Counted from the stretch's first letter, positions 10,921-22,554 are shown. The stretch is DNA of 64,000 nucleotides from Haematobia irritans (GCF_050003625.1 NC_134397.1:220410537-220474536); one strand, 5' to 3'. Translations and numbers: made by a program. Notes: generated by a model from the sequence alone, not told the origin.

Positions 10921-11550
10921 TTATTTAAAATACTTCTGTAATTCCAAGCAAGCAACCCAATCCTCGGCAGCTCCTGGGGCCATATTTCTCATATTCCTAT
11001 ACCATTTCATTACATTTTTATATATCTTTATATTAAATTTAGATACATCTATGGTGCTCACACTGACCAATAAAGCCAAATCGGCTAATGTCATCGAATC
11101 ACCAGTTGCATAAAGAGATTTCGCCAGAAAGTTATCTAATATTTCCATGGCTGATTCCAAATTCTTAAATAGTGTGGGATCTGGTGAACATTTCTTAAAA
11201 ATTTGGGGATGATAGTTCTCAGCAAATGCTTTGTACAATATCCCCATATCAAAATAAAGTCGTTGATTTATTAGAGCTCTCTTTCGTGGACATTTGGGAT
11301 ATAATGAATCATTTTCTTGGCCATACTTTTCCACCAAATAAATCATTATGGCCCGTGACTCCCACAAGACAAAATCACCATCGATCAATGTTGGAACTGT
11401 GTGTTGAGGATTGATTTTAATAAATTCAGGCTCTAAGTGTTCACCTGATTGCAGATTTATGTATTTTCTATTTAGTTCAATTCCAAGAGCTTTAGCCACT
11501 AAAAATACTGCTCTACACGGTGGTGATTTGGTAATACAATATAATTCCAT
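10921..11550 (-). CDS. GstD: Delta-class glutathione S-transferase, gene 2
   Basis: A 209-residue predicted glutathione transferase. Ser9 (TKSPPCRA), His38, His50 with Pro53 ([11 protein letters not shown]) and Glu64-Ser65-Arg66 (WESRAI) are present, and the C-terminal domain has GDSMTLADLA. The extreme N-terminus (MELYCITKS) is more diverged than MDFYY in its paralogues, so it may differ in substrate range (inference). This gene gives the clearest promoter and intron model of the cluster: a TATA box at 11688-11697, a leader exon, and a 66-bp intron at 11557-11622 ending 6 nt before the ATG. Confidence 0.94.
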   Translation of the reverse strand: MELYCITKSPPCRAVFLVAKALGIELNRKYINLQSGEHLEPEFIKINPQHTVPTLIDGDFVLWESRAIMIYLVEKYGQENDSLYPKCPRKRALINQRLYFDMGILYKAFAENYHPQIFKKCSPDPTLFKNLESAMEILDNFLAKSLYATGDSMTLADLALLVSVSTIDVSKFNIKIYKNVMKWYRNMRNMAPGAAEDWVACLELQKYFK

Positions 11551-11556
11551 GATTGT

Positions 11557-11622
11557 CTAATGAGAAATCAAATAAAAATAAATAAAATATTTTAATTTTG
11601 TAAAATTTTCAAAATAAAATAC
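11557..11622 (-). other. Predicted 66-bp 5' UTR intron of GST gene 2
   Basis: On the minus strand, CCGCTTAG is followed by donor GTATTTTATT, and the acceptor TTGATTTCTCATTAG ends 6 nt before the ATG. The length is typical of short fly introns. The other four GST genes also have an acceptor just upstream of the ATG, which supports the model. Confidence 0.65.
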
Positions 11623-11687
11623 CTAAGCGGATTGTTCTCCTCTTCGACATGTATTGGACTATGGTCCCTTTTCTGTAATCTCATGTC

Positions 11688-11697
11688 TTTTATATAA
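11688..11697 (-). promoter_or_regulatory. TATA box of GST gene 2
   Basis: The minus strand reads TTATATAAAAG, about 65 bp upstream of the predicted donor. Transcription would start near 11660-11668 and give a short leader exon. This is the only clear TATA box I could place in the GST cluster. Confidence 0.5.
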
Positions 11698-12171
11698 ATT
11701 CAAGAGATTTTGCTATCAATTGTATGTATCAAAAGCATTGACCTAATTTCGAATAATTTAAATAAGCAATCCCAAGCCGCAAATTTCCACAAATTCTCTG
11801 TTGCGCGTGTTGTTGATGTCAGTGCACCAGAGTTGTCCTATAAAAAGAATAACTTTTATGGAATGTGTGGCGATATGATATATTGTTGATTAATTGGATC
11901 AAATAATTTCCTGATTGAAGACCAAAAATAGTTTTTTGTGTGTCCTACGAAAAGAGAACAAAGATGAAGGAAACGTGGCGAAATTTCCTGTGATGCTCAA
12001 ATTTTGTGAGCCTTCGGTTGTGCGAGATCTGTAGAATAGACGTTCATGTGTGGCGATATCATATATTGTTGATGTCCATACATAGAAAAAAAAATATCAC
12101 GAAAATTTTTCTAATAAAAATTTTAATTGAGTTTTAAAAAATATTAAATTAAAAATTTATTTGATTCAACA
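11698..12171. other. Upstream flank of GST gene 2 with repeat fragments
   Basis: The stretch 11939-12046 (TCCTACGAAAAGAGAACAAA through GAGATCTGTAGAATAGACG) recurs with small changes at 13853-13960, so it is part of a dispersed repeat. AATTAATTGG MITE-like fragments flank both copies. No gene seen. Confidence 0.5.
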
Positions 12172-13696
12172 ATTTTTATACCCTCCATCATAGGATGGGG
12201 GTATATTAACCTTGTCATTCCGTTTGTAACACATCGAAATATTGCTCTAAGACCCCATAAAGTATATATATTCTGGGTCGTGGTGAAATTCTGAGTCGAT
12301 CTAAGCATGTCCGTCCGTCCGTCTGTTGAAATCACGCTAACTTCCGAACGAAATAAACTATCGACTTGAAACTTGGCACAAGTAGTTGTTATCAATGTAG
12401 GTCAGATGGTATTGAAAATGGGCCATATCGGTCCACTTTTACGTATAGCCCCCATATAAACCGATCCCCAGATTTGGCTTGCAGAGCCTCAAAGAGAAGC
12501 AAATTTCATCCGATCCGGCTGAAATTCGGTACATGATGTTGGTATATGGTCTCTAACAACCATGCAAAAATTGGTCCACATCGGTCCATAATTATATATA
12601 GACCCCATATAAACCGATCTCCAGATTTGGCTTGCGAAGCCTCAAAGAGAAGCAAATTGCATCCGATCCGGCTGAAATTTGCTACATGGTGTTTGTATGT
12701 GGTCTCTAACAACCGTGCAAAAATTGGTCCACATCGGTCCATAATTATATATAGCGCCCATATAAACCGATCCCCAGATTTGGGTTGAGGAGCCTCAAAG
12801 AGAAGCAAATTTCATCCGATCCGCTTGAAATTTGGTACATGATATTGGTATATGGTCTCTAACAACCATGCAAAAATTGGTCCACATCGGTTCATAATTG
12901 TATATAGCCCCCATATAAACCGATCCCCAGATTTGGCTTGCGAAGTCTCCAAGAGAAGCAAATTTCATCCAATCCGGTTGTAATTTGGAACATGGTGTTA
13001 GTATATGATCTTTAACAAGCGTGCCAGAATTGGTCCATATCGGTCCATAATTATATATAGCCCCCATATAAAACCTTCTCCAGATTTGACCTCCGGAGCC
13101 TCTTGGAGGAGCAAAATTCATCCGAACCGGTTGAAATTAGGAACGTGGTGTTAGTATATGGTCGCTAACAACCATAACAAAATTGGTCCAATCACACAAA
13201 AATTGGTCCATATCGGTTCCTAATCATGGTTGCCACTAGAGCCAAAAATTGTCTACCAAAATTTTACTTCTATAGAAAATTTTGTCAAAATTTTATTTCT
13301 ATAGAAAATTTTGTTAAAATTTTATTTCTGTAGAAATTTTTGTCAAAATTTTTATTTCTATAGAAAATTTTGTGAAAATTTTATTTCTATAGAAAATTTT
13401 GTTAAAATTTTATTTCTGTAGAAAATTTTGTCAAAATGTTATGTCTACTTTGTCAAACTGAATTATATACGTATTGGATCGATCTTTTTTGATTTAATAT
13501 ATACCACGTATGGACTTACATACAATTTAAAAGATGGTGTTAGGAGGTTTTAAGGTACCTTGCCAAGCAAGCGTTACCGCAACTTAAGTAATTCGATTGT
13601 GGATGGCAGTGTTTAGAAGAAGTTTTTACGCAATCCATGATGGAGGGTACATAAGCTTCGGCCTGGCCGAACTTACGGCCGTATATACTTGTTTTA
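12172..13696 (-). repeat. Family A element, copy 3, reverse orientation
   Basis: From left to right it shows the reverse-complemented tail (TATACCCTCCATCATAGGAT), GTCCGTCCGTCCGTCTG microsatellite, 153-bp units, a 29-bp minisatellite (13245-13445), and finally the head complement CGGCCGTATATACTTG near 13680. It is therefore close to a complete element and useful for defining the family's two ends. Confidence 0.8.
13245..13445. repeat. 29-bp AT-rich minisatellite
   Basis: Tandem units of about 29 bp with TTATTTCTATAG and AAAATTTTGTC segments. It sits inside a family A element next to a GGTTGCCACT segment; the same arrangement, inverted, is seen at 34635-35045. Confidence 0.75.
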
Positions 13697-14027
13697 AAGT
13701 GAAACAAAAATCAATTAATTTTTTAATTGACTTTCATTATGGATACCATCATTTCCGTAATTGAAGAAATTTCAATTAAAAATTAATTGGATCAATTAAT
13801 TTCGTGATAGAAGACAAAAAATATTTTTTTTTTGTTTGTATACGAGAGTTGTCCTACGAAAAAAGAACAAAGATTTAGGAAACGTGGCGAAATGTCCTGT
13901 GACGATCAAATTTTGTGAACCTTCGGTTTCGAGAGATCTAGAAAATAGACGTTCAACTGCGTTATTTTCCAGCGATTCGATCAGGAGAATGTAGTCGTTC
14001 AACTTGATGACGGCGAGAAGTGGAACC

Positions 14028-14127
14028 ACTTTGCCTTGGATTCGATTTTGAATCGTCCCACTAATTCGGCATAGTACAGCCCTGCGATTGTTTTACCCAC
14101 GTAGTCTATGGAGATCACAACAGAGTC
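14028..14127 (-). pseudogene. Mariner transposase fragment, decayed
   Basis: Minus-strand translation gives DSVVISIDYVGKTIAGLYY followed by AELVGRF. This matches the segment of DD34D mariner transposases between the first and second catalytic Asp (WDxxGVIxIDYLxKGKTI..YYxxLLxRF). Stops and frameshifts follow on both sides, and a MITE (14211-14776) is inserted upstream. No terminal repeats were found. Confidence 0.5.
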
Positions 14128-14210
14128 CAGCGATAGTCATGACCTTTGAAGGCGTTCATGGTGTCTTACTTGTCGTTTTGTTGAATAGGACGGAATAACC
14201 GCCCAGCAAA

Positions 14211-14776
14211 AAAATTTGGAAGTTCTTCCAAAGGCACAACTTTAAAAGCACTTCCAGAAGATGTACTTCCAATGATGTTCTTTATTTTAACTACACAGGA
14301 AGTTCTTTTCATTCAATTTTTTATAACATGCTTTTTTCATATTTTTAATGGGTAATTTTAACTTTTTTTGTTTCAAATTGGTTAAAAACAGTTTAAGAAT
14401 TCATAAAATGGTACAAATTGTTTAAATTTTGTCGAAAGAAATGCTAAATCCAATCAGAAAAAATTGTGAATTTTTGTAAATATTTGAGGCCAAACGTTTC
14501 AGACAAGTGTTAGAATCCATTAAAAATTATAAAAATTTATAAAAATTATTTATTTGACAAAATATCACACAATTTTTTAATTTACACCCAAAACATTGAA
14601 TTCGGATCACACCTAAAGAAGTGGTGCAAATTCAGTGCACCGGCTGTTGAAATGGGGGACTTCCCTCCTATGACAAGCCCATGTTAAATTCATCGCTTCT
14701 GCGTCAATTTTGCACCACTTCCGGATCCAAAAAGGACATTTTCATTACATTTTTGGCGACGCTTTTTTTGCTGGGC
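14211..14776. mobile_element. MITE with GCCCAGCAAAAAAA ends
   Basis: Perfect 14-bp inverted ends. The interior is palindromic in character, with GGAAGTTCTTCCAAAGGCAC near the left and TTTTGCACCACTTCCGGATC near the right. Near copies occur at 26365-26895 (reverse), 28337-28885 and 41715-42030 (partial), and a relative at 54113-55376. I could not find a target-site duplication. Confidence 0.7.
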
Positions 14777-16486
14777 GTCTTCTCCAGGTTGACATGAAAG
14801 GCTTGCTCTGATCTTTTGCAGTGCCAGTTATAATCCATTACCTGTTCTGGTTTACGCAAAATTTTGTCCCTTTATATAACAAAAATTATAAAGAATTTAA
14901 TTAAAAATATCCAAACGCTATTTTGGCGCTGGAATTTCCATTTCCAAAAGACGCCGCAAGACAAATCTGGGGGTTGGATTCTATGGGGGTTATACCTATA
15001 AGTGGTTCGATATGGCCCATTCGACCTAACATATGTATATCAAAAATAACTATTTGTACAAAGTTTCCAGCCGATAGATTAAAGTGGGATTAATGATAAT
15101 ACGATTTAAGGGGAAATAATTCCTATATGTTTTCTTCATTACAAAAAAATATCACCAAAATATTTCCAATTAAAAAGTTAATTGAAGTTGAAAATTTTTT
15201 CAGTTAATAATATAATTGATACAATTAACTTTTTACTCAAGATAGAACATAATTTTGTCAATGATTTAAAATTTTATAATTTTTAATTAAAAAATTAATA
15301 CAATACAATAAACTTTTTAATCAAACTCGGAAGACTAAGTGATGAACATTTTTTAAATTTTTAATTAAAAATATATTTCAAACAATCAATTGCTAATCAA
15401 ACTAAAAACTCTAAGCCAATTCAGAAAGTAATTGAACAATTTTAATTAAAAAACTATTTGAGTTTGCAATCAACATCAATTAACTTTTTAATTGAATTAA
15501 AAAATTAATTGAAATTTGCTAATGAAATCAATTAATTTTTTAATCAATAATTTTTTTTATGCCCAATTATAGTATCAACTGTGACTGATACTATAATTTT
15601 CGTTATTCAAGACATTTCAATTTAAAAATTAATTGGATCATTTAATTTCGTGATTGAATCAGAATGTTTTTTTGTATGTATAGAGGGCCCAAATTGAGTT
15701 ATCTATACTAGAAACTGTGGAAAAGTTCATTCGCCCCATCGTGTTATAGAATTGTATATGGCTTTTCCTCAATGACTAAATTGATCAAGTTCCTTAATCT
15801 TCTTTGTCCATAAAATTAATTATAATTTTATGGACAAATTAATAATAATTAATTATAAATAATAATTAATTATAAATTATATAGCCTGTTGATTTCGGAA
15901 GTTTGCAAGATTTCAACAGACGAACGGATGAGCAGCCGGGTATACAAATTAAGCCAAAGATTATGGACTTCTTTTTGTTAAAAAAAAATAGCTTAATATT
16001 TTGTAAATTTTGTGACCTAAACTTTAGTTTGTATTATCTTTCATCTTAGGTCAATACTTTTAAGAGAAACTATAATGCTAAGCATGGACGCACTTGGGGA
16101 TTGGAGGCAAAAATACGCTTTAAAAGCACTGATGAAAAAGACTGTTTTTCATATGTTTGGCTATAAACATTATATGTTTGGAACACAAATTTTTAAACAC
16201 AATATTTTTGAGTGCAAGCATATAATGTTCATAAACTAGCATAACATGTTTGGGACATATATGTTAATATGTTAGAACATATTATGTTTGTGACATAAAA
16301 TGTTTGTAAATATAATATGCTTGGATGCAAACATATATTAATTTAGAAATAGCTCATAAACATATATGTGTTTAGTAGCTTGGAGCGCTATTTAACAGGG
16401 AACGATATTGAATTAAGTTGGTGGTTGTTGCTTGTTATTACAAAATTAACATTTTATTTTTCCTTGGGCAATTGATCAGCTACTTC
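14777..16486. other. Repeat-derived AT-rich spacer
   Basis: It holds fragments only: a family A-like scrap near 14960-15060, and AATTAATTTTTTAATTGA-type MITE debris at 15120-15690. At 16130-16380 short CATATAATGTTTG-like motifs recur many times, as also at 23093-23400. No gene is supportable. Confidence 0.45.
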
Positions 16487-16715
16487 TTTGATCCTTACAA
16501 ACTGTGTGGTCTGCTGTTCGAATCCCCGTCCGGCAAAAGGTAAAATTAAAATAAAATAAAAAATCATACAATTGAATAATTTCTTCTACAATGTTTGTAT
16601 TACAGAAAAAGGTGCTAAGAACTAAAAAATCTCGTGGAAGTGAGAAAGATTTGGGGGAATATACAATTGGCCAGAAACAAAATTTTGAGCATTCAGGTCG
16701 AAAACCTATGTTGTT
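16487..16715 (+). repeat. Second tRNA-derived SINE family, copy 2 (5' truncated)
   Basis: It starts within the tRNA-like head (CCTTACAAACTGTGTGGTC, B-box-like GTTCGAATCCC) and carries the same body (AAAGGTGCTAAGAACTAAAA) as 4459-4735. The A-box is missing. The BEL/Pao element lies directly to its right. Confidence 0.55.
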
Positions 16716-16721
16716 AGCACC

Positions 16722-17178
16722 TGTTGGAATCAAACATCATAAGTCAAGTATACTTTGAATTTTAGCACTCTCTTTAATTCATAATAGATTCCACTGTCCA
16801 ACTGGGTTGCTTAATGAGAACACACAACATAAGCAATCGATAAAAACAACTCAAGTAATCTGCAATTTGTTTTCCGTTAGCTGCGACATGCATCAAAAAC
16901 CTATGCATAAAAAACGTAGTTTGTGCACGACAATTTATGTGCAGTCTGTTGGTCGAACAAAGGGAACGAGAGAAACTGAGAAAACTTTATCACACACTCT
17001 GCCTACAGCTCAGCTCAGATCAACAAGTGTAAACATTGTACGCATAAAGATAAATACAAAATAAAAGTGAAATTGAATTTTGACTTAGCACTTTAAAGAA
17101 TATTTTGTGTTTTACTAACATTGGTCAGTGAGTTTGGAATCTCATTTCAGAGACAAGAAAAAGCTCTTGTTTTCTCCA
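16722..17178 (+). repeat. 5' LTR of BEL/Pao element
   Basis: Begins TGTTGGAATC and ends TTTTCTCCA. An AAATACAAAATAAAAG segment near the end could serve polyadenylation. The 85-codon ORF inside occurs in both LTRs and is not a gene. Confidence 0.93.
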
Positions 17179-17251
17179 AGGTCCTTCGAACCGGATAGTG
17201 CACCGTGTATTATCTTTAGTGAAGGGTTTTATGTCTTAGGCTGAGGTAATT

Positions 17252-20200
17252 ATGCAGAACGCACAGAACCAAATTAGCATTGATGAATCGTCGTGTGCCT
17301 CTGGTGGCATAGGCAGCATTAGAACAAAAACATTGCAACGCGACCATCTAGTTAAACGGATTATGGGATTACAAACAGAAAAGGCTAAACTCATGCAAAT
17401 GTCGTCTCATCAATTGGATGTGAAATTGTCTCTATGGGAAAGACAATACGACTTCTTTGAAAAGATTCAAGGAGAGCTCGAGTCTCTTGACGAAGCACAA
17501 TTTGATCAAAATCACCGAATAAAATTTGAAAATGCATATTTTGACATAAAAACAACAATTTTAGAGCGGTTGTCTACACAAGGGTTTAATCTATCGGATA
17601 CTGTCATGTCAAGCACACGGGTGGTACAGCAACCATCACTAGTGGCACATCGGCCTCATCTGCCAACGTTGCAGTTGACCAAATTCAGTGGTGATTATAA
17701 AGAGTGGATGGGCTTCTACAATATGTTTTGCGAGTTAGTTCATGAAAATCCGGAATTGTCGAACATCGCAAAGTTCCAATACTTAAAGTCATGTTTAACA
17801 GATACAGCAGCTCGACTTATACAATCATTGGAAGTGACAGCGGATAACTATGAGAGTGCTTTGGATATGTTAAAACAACGGTTTGATAACAAAAGGCTAA
17901 TTTTTCAAGCTCACTTGCTTAATATGTTTCAATTGCAAAGCATTCAGAAACCGACAGTAGCTTCAATTCGGTTGTTTATAGATAATATTAACTCCAGTCT
18001 CCGGGCTTTGAGATCATTTGCATCACCCGATCAAATTGCTGATGGAGTTTTATTACACTTGATAGTTTCGAAGCTCGATAAAGAGTCACAATCAAAATGG
18101 GAAGATGACATATATTTTTCATGTGACTTAAACAAATCTTCCACATCTTTTCAATTGCCAAATTGGGACAATTTGTCTAATTTTTTAGAACGACGTTGCA
18201 AGACGCTAGAGATTGTGGAAATCACGCACAGTAATGCTGTTCGTGAGCAGCAAAAACAAGTTCAATCTCATTCACATCAACAAGTCCCCAGAAGAATTGC
18301 TTCCTCCTTTATTACAAGTAGTGAACATTCAAAGTGCATACTTTGTGGCATTGGTCCGAGTCATAATCCCTTCCATTGTAGTAAGTTTCTTGATATGAAT
18401 ATCGCGAATCGATTTAGAGAGGTCAAGAGGTTAAAGCTTTGTTTAAATTGTCTCGGATTCAACCACATAGCGAAATTGTGTCCCTCCCAAAACAGGTGCC
18501 AACACTGTAATGGCTTACACCACACTTTACTTCACAAAGAGACATTGTCAGAAGTTGGTGCTGCGACCCAAGAAAATGTTGATGACGCAAACGCTACAAC
18601 AAATGAATCTATAGCTCTTCAAACATCCAAGGAAAATGCTGCTGTTATTCTTGCAACCGCCATAGTAGAAATATGCGCAGCGAATGGAATATCAACAATG
18701 GCCAGAGCTTTGTTAGATTCTTGTTCCCAGTCCAATTTCATCACTGAGAGAATGGCAAATCAATTGAAAGTTATGCGAAAAAGAGTTAACACAAAAATTA
18801 GTGGTATTGGAGGGACCGACGTGTTTTGTGCCAACCATACTTGCACTATCACTGCCAAGTCTTTGACTACAGCCTTTTCACCAACTTTTGAAGCGGTCAT
18901 AATTCCTACAATTTCATCTTGTCACCCAAATCAATTTGTAGACGTCACGAGCTGGAAGATTCCAGCCAACATACCTTTAGCTGACAAATACTTTAATATA
19001 CCATCATCTATTGACATATTATTGGGAGTGGACTTATTTTGGGAGGTGCTCATGGTAGGAAGAATAAAAATTGAAAATCAGCCAAACTTTATGAAAACAA
19101 AATTAGGATGGATTGTCACAGGTTCTATTGAAGGTAGTTTGCAACATCAACGTTCCGTTTCAACTCATGTAACAGAGGCTAACATAACACCCCAAAGCCA
19201 AGGCAAATCTACAGAATTGAAGTATAATCCCAGTCTTTCGTCATCATCCGAACCTTTGCTTGATAAACTGTTGGAATTATTTTGGAATCTAGAAAATCAT
19301 GAGCCTAGTCGAAAATCGATTTTATCGTTAGAAGAGCTAGAGTGTGAAAAATTTTTTCATGAGACGACTAGAAGGTGCCCACAAACAAATAAGTTCATTG
19401 TACGTTTGCCCTTTAAATCTACCTCCCCAGTATTGGGACAATCTCGTCAAAGAGCTCAAAGAAGACTGTTCCATTTGGAATCAAGACTTGACCGTGATAA
19501 TGAAATTAAAAACGAATATCATCGTTTTATGAAGGAGTACATGGAACTCAATCACATGTGTGTTTCAAAGCAAAACGATGTTTTGTATCATATTCCCCAC
19601 CATTGCGTCGTAAAGCCGGACAGTAGCACCACTCGACTAAGAGTTGTGTTTGATGCATCGTGTGCAACAACAAATGGTAAGTCTTTAAACGACTTATTAT
19701 TAGTCGGGCCAACTCTTCAAGACAATATCTTTACAATTCTCACTCGATTTCGGTACCACAAATTTGTTCTGGTGGCTGACATCGCTAAAATGTACCGACA
19801 AGTGCTTGTGGATGAATCAGACCAAAAGTGGCAAAGTATTTTGTGGAGAGAACATACTAGCAAACAAGTGGAAACATACAACTTGAAAACAGTTACATAT
19901 GGTACAAGTTGCGCACCGTATTTAGCCGTAAAATGTCTCCAGCAAACTGGTAAGGAAGGATTGGAGAGATATCCGCTAGGAGCAAAGGCAGTACTGCGTG
20001 ACTTTTACGTAGATAATTTGATGACAGGCGCCGACACAGTTGAAGAGTTAAAAATAATTATGAAGGAAGTTATTGAAGTATTAAAATGTGGTGGATTCCC
20101 ATTAAGAAAATTTGCTTCAAATAAAGAAAGCGTCCTGTCCGACATTCACCCATCCGAGCGAGAAGAAATTGTGGAAGTGGAATATATGCACTATATCAAA

Positions 20201-22531
20201 ACTTTGGGCTTGAAATGGTCGCCAACAGATGATGTCTTCAGCTTTTCATACAGTAACTCAGAATGTTCGAACACCACAAAGAGGTCCATTTTAGCACAAA
20301 TGGCGAGCTTTTTTGACCCAATAGGGTTCGTAAATCCTATCATATCAAGGTGCAAAATCCTAATGCAAGAGTTATGGAGACTGAAGATCCATTGGGACGA
20401 GAGTGTGCCACACGACATATTTTCAGAATGGAGCCACATTCGCAAGGAATTAGCCCTGGTAAGTCGACTTTTGATACCACGGTATGTGACATTTAACGAA
20501 AACACCTGTGTTCATGTTTTTGTGGACGCAAGCAAAAGAGCCTATGGAGCCTGTATATATGCCGTAACTACAACCAATACCATAGAGAGTAAATTATTAT
20601 GTGCCAAATCGAAAGTGGCTCCCATTAAGGACACAAGCCTTCCCAGGCTCGAACTTTGTGCCGCTTTATTGGGGAGCGAGCTACTTCATTCAATAAAACC
20701 CTCATTTCCAAATGCACCTCACAAAATCTTTTGCTGGTCCGACTCAACAATAACACTTGCCTGGATATCTAATGAGCCGTCACGTTGGCAGTCTCTTATT
20801 TCAAACAGAGTCGAAAAAATACAAAGGCTTACACATGATTGTATTTGGCAACATGTGCCATCAAATCTGAACCCAGCTGATTTACTTTCCCGTGGAACAA
20901 ACGTTAATAATGAAAACAAAGAATTTTGGTTTCAGGGTCCAGAATTTTTGAAACATCAACAAACCAACTGGCCAAAACAACACCATATGTCAACAGAACT
21001 TGATACTGTCCAAGACGTAACCAGTCTAATGTCGTCTGCTGTAGAAGACATCATAAGTAGCCACAAATATGTGAACAGGTATGAAAAACTATTAAGAATT
21101 TTTGCATATGTAAACCGGTTTCTGAATTCAACAAAAAATAAGCAAAGCACAGACGGTGCAATAAATGTCAATGAAATGAATTCGTCACTTTCACTTATAT
21201 GTCGCATCATTCAAATGGTATCATTCTCACATGAGATAAACTTGCTCTGCAACAAAAGACCATTACATAGTCATTCGAAATTAATTCAGCTCTCACCATT
21301 TCTTTATAATGGGCTTTTGTTGGTTGGTGGGAGACTTAAAAATTCATCTCTACCGTTCAATGCTAAGCATCCAATTCTCTTGCCAGGCCACCACCCCTTC
21401 GTGAGAACGATTATCAACTACTTCCATGTCAGAAATCTACACGCTGGTGCTCAGTCTCTTCATAACATACTTCGCGATCAATTTTGGATCATCAACGGTA
21501 GGAACGTTATAAGGCAAGTTATACATCAATGCGTATTATGTTTCCGATGTCGACCAACCACAGAATACCAAGTAATGGGATCTCTTCCAAGTGACCGAGT
21601 GGAGCGGTCATTTCCATTTCTTATCTGTGGGGTGGATTATTGTGGACCTTTTTCCCTCACTTCTAGGCTTCGTGGTCGCCCATTGTCAAAGGTTTATTTG
21701 GCTGTGTTCATTTGTTTCTCGGTGAAGGCCGTCCATTTGGAGTTAGTCCCTGAACTGACCACTCAATCGTTCATAAGTGCACTGAAAAGATTCATCGCCA
21801 GGAGGGGTCATTGTTCGACCATTTATTCGGACAACGCAACAAATTTTATAGGCGCAAATCGAGAGCTTCGAGAAATGTTGAAATCTTTCATGTCCGACGA
21901 CCACTACAAAATGGTAAATGAAGCTTGTGGTGAAGCTGGCATTACTTGGAGATTTATACCACCTAGGTCTCCGCATTTTGGGGGCTTGTGGGAAAGTGCT
22001 GTCAAGCAAGCAAAACATTACATACGACGCACAATTGGCAACCATATATTGTCACACGACGAAATGCATACTGTATGCTGCCAATCCGAAGCGATCATAA
22101 ACAGCCGCCCACTAACCCCTCTCTCATCTGACCCCAATGACCTTAGACCGCTCACTCCAGCCCACTTTTTAATTGGCCGTCCACTAACGACACTCGCAGA
22201 ACCATCAGTTGTCCAAGTGAATCCAGCCTCATTGAAAAGATACCAAATGGTACAATGGATCCAACAACAATTCTGGGATAGATGGAGAAACGAATATTTG
22301 AAGACCTTGCAACAAAAAACCAAATGGTCAACAACAATGATCAACCTCCAAGTCAATGATTTAGTTCTCTTGAAAGAGGAAAATGTTCCACCACTAAAGT
22401 GGCCACTAGCAAGAGTAATCAGTTGCAGTCCAGGGGACGATGGATATGTGCGGGTCGTCACAGTAAAGACAGCAGATGGCACATTCAAGAGATCAATTAC
22501 CAAGCTTTGCAAACTTCCAATTTCAATGTAA
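17252..22531 (+). CDS. BEL/Pao gag-pol polyprotein (1759 aa)
   Basis: Domains in order (approximate residues): Gag-like DUF1759 region 137-290; zinc-knuckle Cys/His clusters 362-430; aspartic protease-like DUF1758 with LLDSCSQ near 486; reverse transcriptase with VADIAKMY near 843 and YVDN near 919; RNase H-like segment starting at VFVDAS near 1090; integrase zinc-binding His/Cys segment 1392-1430; integrase core with Asp in GVDYCGP (near 1459), Asp in YSDNATNF (near 1525) and Glu in GGLWES (near 1577); C-terminal DUF5641 about 1660-1755. The frame is open throughout. Two catalytic motifs differ from the textbook form: DSC for DSG in the protease, and YVDN for YVDD in the reverse transcriptase. 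I cannot tell whether these are normal for this lineage. No envelope gene follows. Confidence 0.95.
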   Translation: MQNAQNQISIDESSCASGGIGSIRTKTLQRDHLVKRIMGLQTEKAKLMQMSSHQLDVKLSLWERQYDFFEKIQGELESLDEAQFDQNHRIKFENAYFDIKTTILERLSTQGFNLSDTVMSSTRVVQQPSLVAHRPHLPTLQLTKFSGDYKEWMGFYNMFCELVHENPELSNIAKFQYLKSCLTDTAARLIQSLEVTADNYESALDMLKQRFDNKRLIFQAHLLNMFQLQSIQKPTVASIRLFIDNINSSLRALRSFASPDQIADGVLLHLIVSKLDKESQSKWEDDIYFSCDLNKSSTSFQLPNWDNLSNFLERRCKTLEIVEITHSNAVREQQKQVQSHSHQQVPRRIASSFITSSEHSKCILCGIGPSHNPFHCSKFLDMNIANRFREVKRLKLCLNCLGFNHIAKLCPSQNRCQHCNGLHHTLLHKETLSEVGAATQENVDDANATTNESIALQTSKENAAVILATAIVEICAANGISTMARALLDSCSQSNFITERMANQLKVMRKRVNTKISGIGGTDVFCANHTCTITAKSLTTAFSPTFEAVIIPTISSCHPNQFVDVTSWKIPANIPLADKYFNIPSSIDILLGVDLFWEVLMVGRIKIENQPNFMKTKLGWIVTGSIEGSLQHQRSVSTHVTEANITPQSQGKSTELKYNPSLSSSSEPLLDKLLELFWNLENHEPSRKSILSLEELECEKFFHETTRRCPQTNKFIVRLPFKSTSPVLGQSRQRAQRRLFHLESRLDRDNEIKNEYHRFMKEYMELNHMCVSKQNDVLYHIPHHCVVKPDSSTTRLRVVFDASCATTNGKSLNDLLLVGPTLQDNIFTILTRFRYHKFVLVADIAKMYRQVLVDESDQKWQSILWREHTSKQVETYNLKTVTYGTSCAPYLAVKCLQQTGKEGLERYPLGAKAVLRDFYVDNLMTGADTVEELKIIMKEVIEVLKCGGFPLRKFASNKESVLSDIHPSEREEIVEVEYMHYIKTLGLKWSPTDDVFSFSYSNSECSNTTKRSILAQMASFFDPIGFVNPIISRCKILMQELWRLKIHWDESVPHDIFSEWSHIRKELALVSRLLIPRYVTFNENTCVHVFVDASKRAYGACIYAVTTTNTIESKLLCAKSKVAPIKDTSLPRLELCAALLGSELLHSIKPSFPNAPHKIFCWSDSTITLAWISNEPSRWQSLISNRVEKIQRLTHDCIWQHVPSNLNPADLLSRGTNVNNENKEFWFQGPEFLKHQQTNWPKQHHMSTELDTVQDVTSLMSSAVEDIISSHKYVNRYEKLLRIFAYVNRFLNSTKNKQSTDGAINVNEMNSSLSLICRIIQMVSFSHEINLLCNKRPLHSHSKLIQLSPFLYNGLLLVGGRLKNSSLPFNAKHPILLPGHHPFVRTIINYFHVRNLHAGAQSLHNILRDQFWIINGRNVIRQVIHQCVLCFRCRPTTEYQVMGSLPSDRVERSFPFLICGVDYCGPFSLTSRLRGRPLSKVYLAVFICFSVKAVHLELVPELTTQSFISALKRFIARRGHCSTIYSDNATNFIGANRELREMLKSFMSDDHYKMVNEACGEAGITWRFIPPRSPHFGGLWESAVKQAKHYIRRTIGNHILSHDEMHTVCCQSEAIINSRPLTPLSSDPNDLRPLTPAHFLIGRPLTTLAEPSVVQVNPASLKRYQMVQWIQQQFWDRWRNEYLKTLQQKTKWSTTMINLQVNDLVLLKEENVPPLKWPLARVISCSPGDDGYVRVVTVKTADGTFKRSITKLCKLPISM

Positions 22532-22554
22532 TATCAGTGTTGAAACCAACTTTC

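Noticed and set aside
15800..15880. ATAATTAATTATAA run as an origin or scaffold-attachment site
   Set aside because: Such AT-rich words are everywhere in this window and nothing specific marks this one.
16807..17064. 85-codon ORF present twice (also 22654-22911)
   Set aside because: It is inside the two LTRs; duplication reflects LTR identity, not a duplicated gene.
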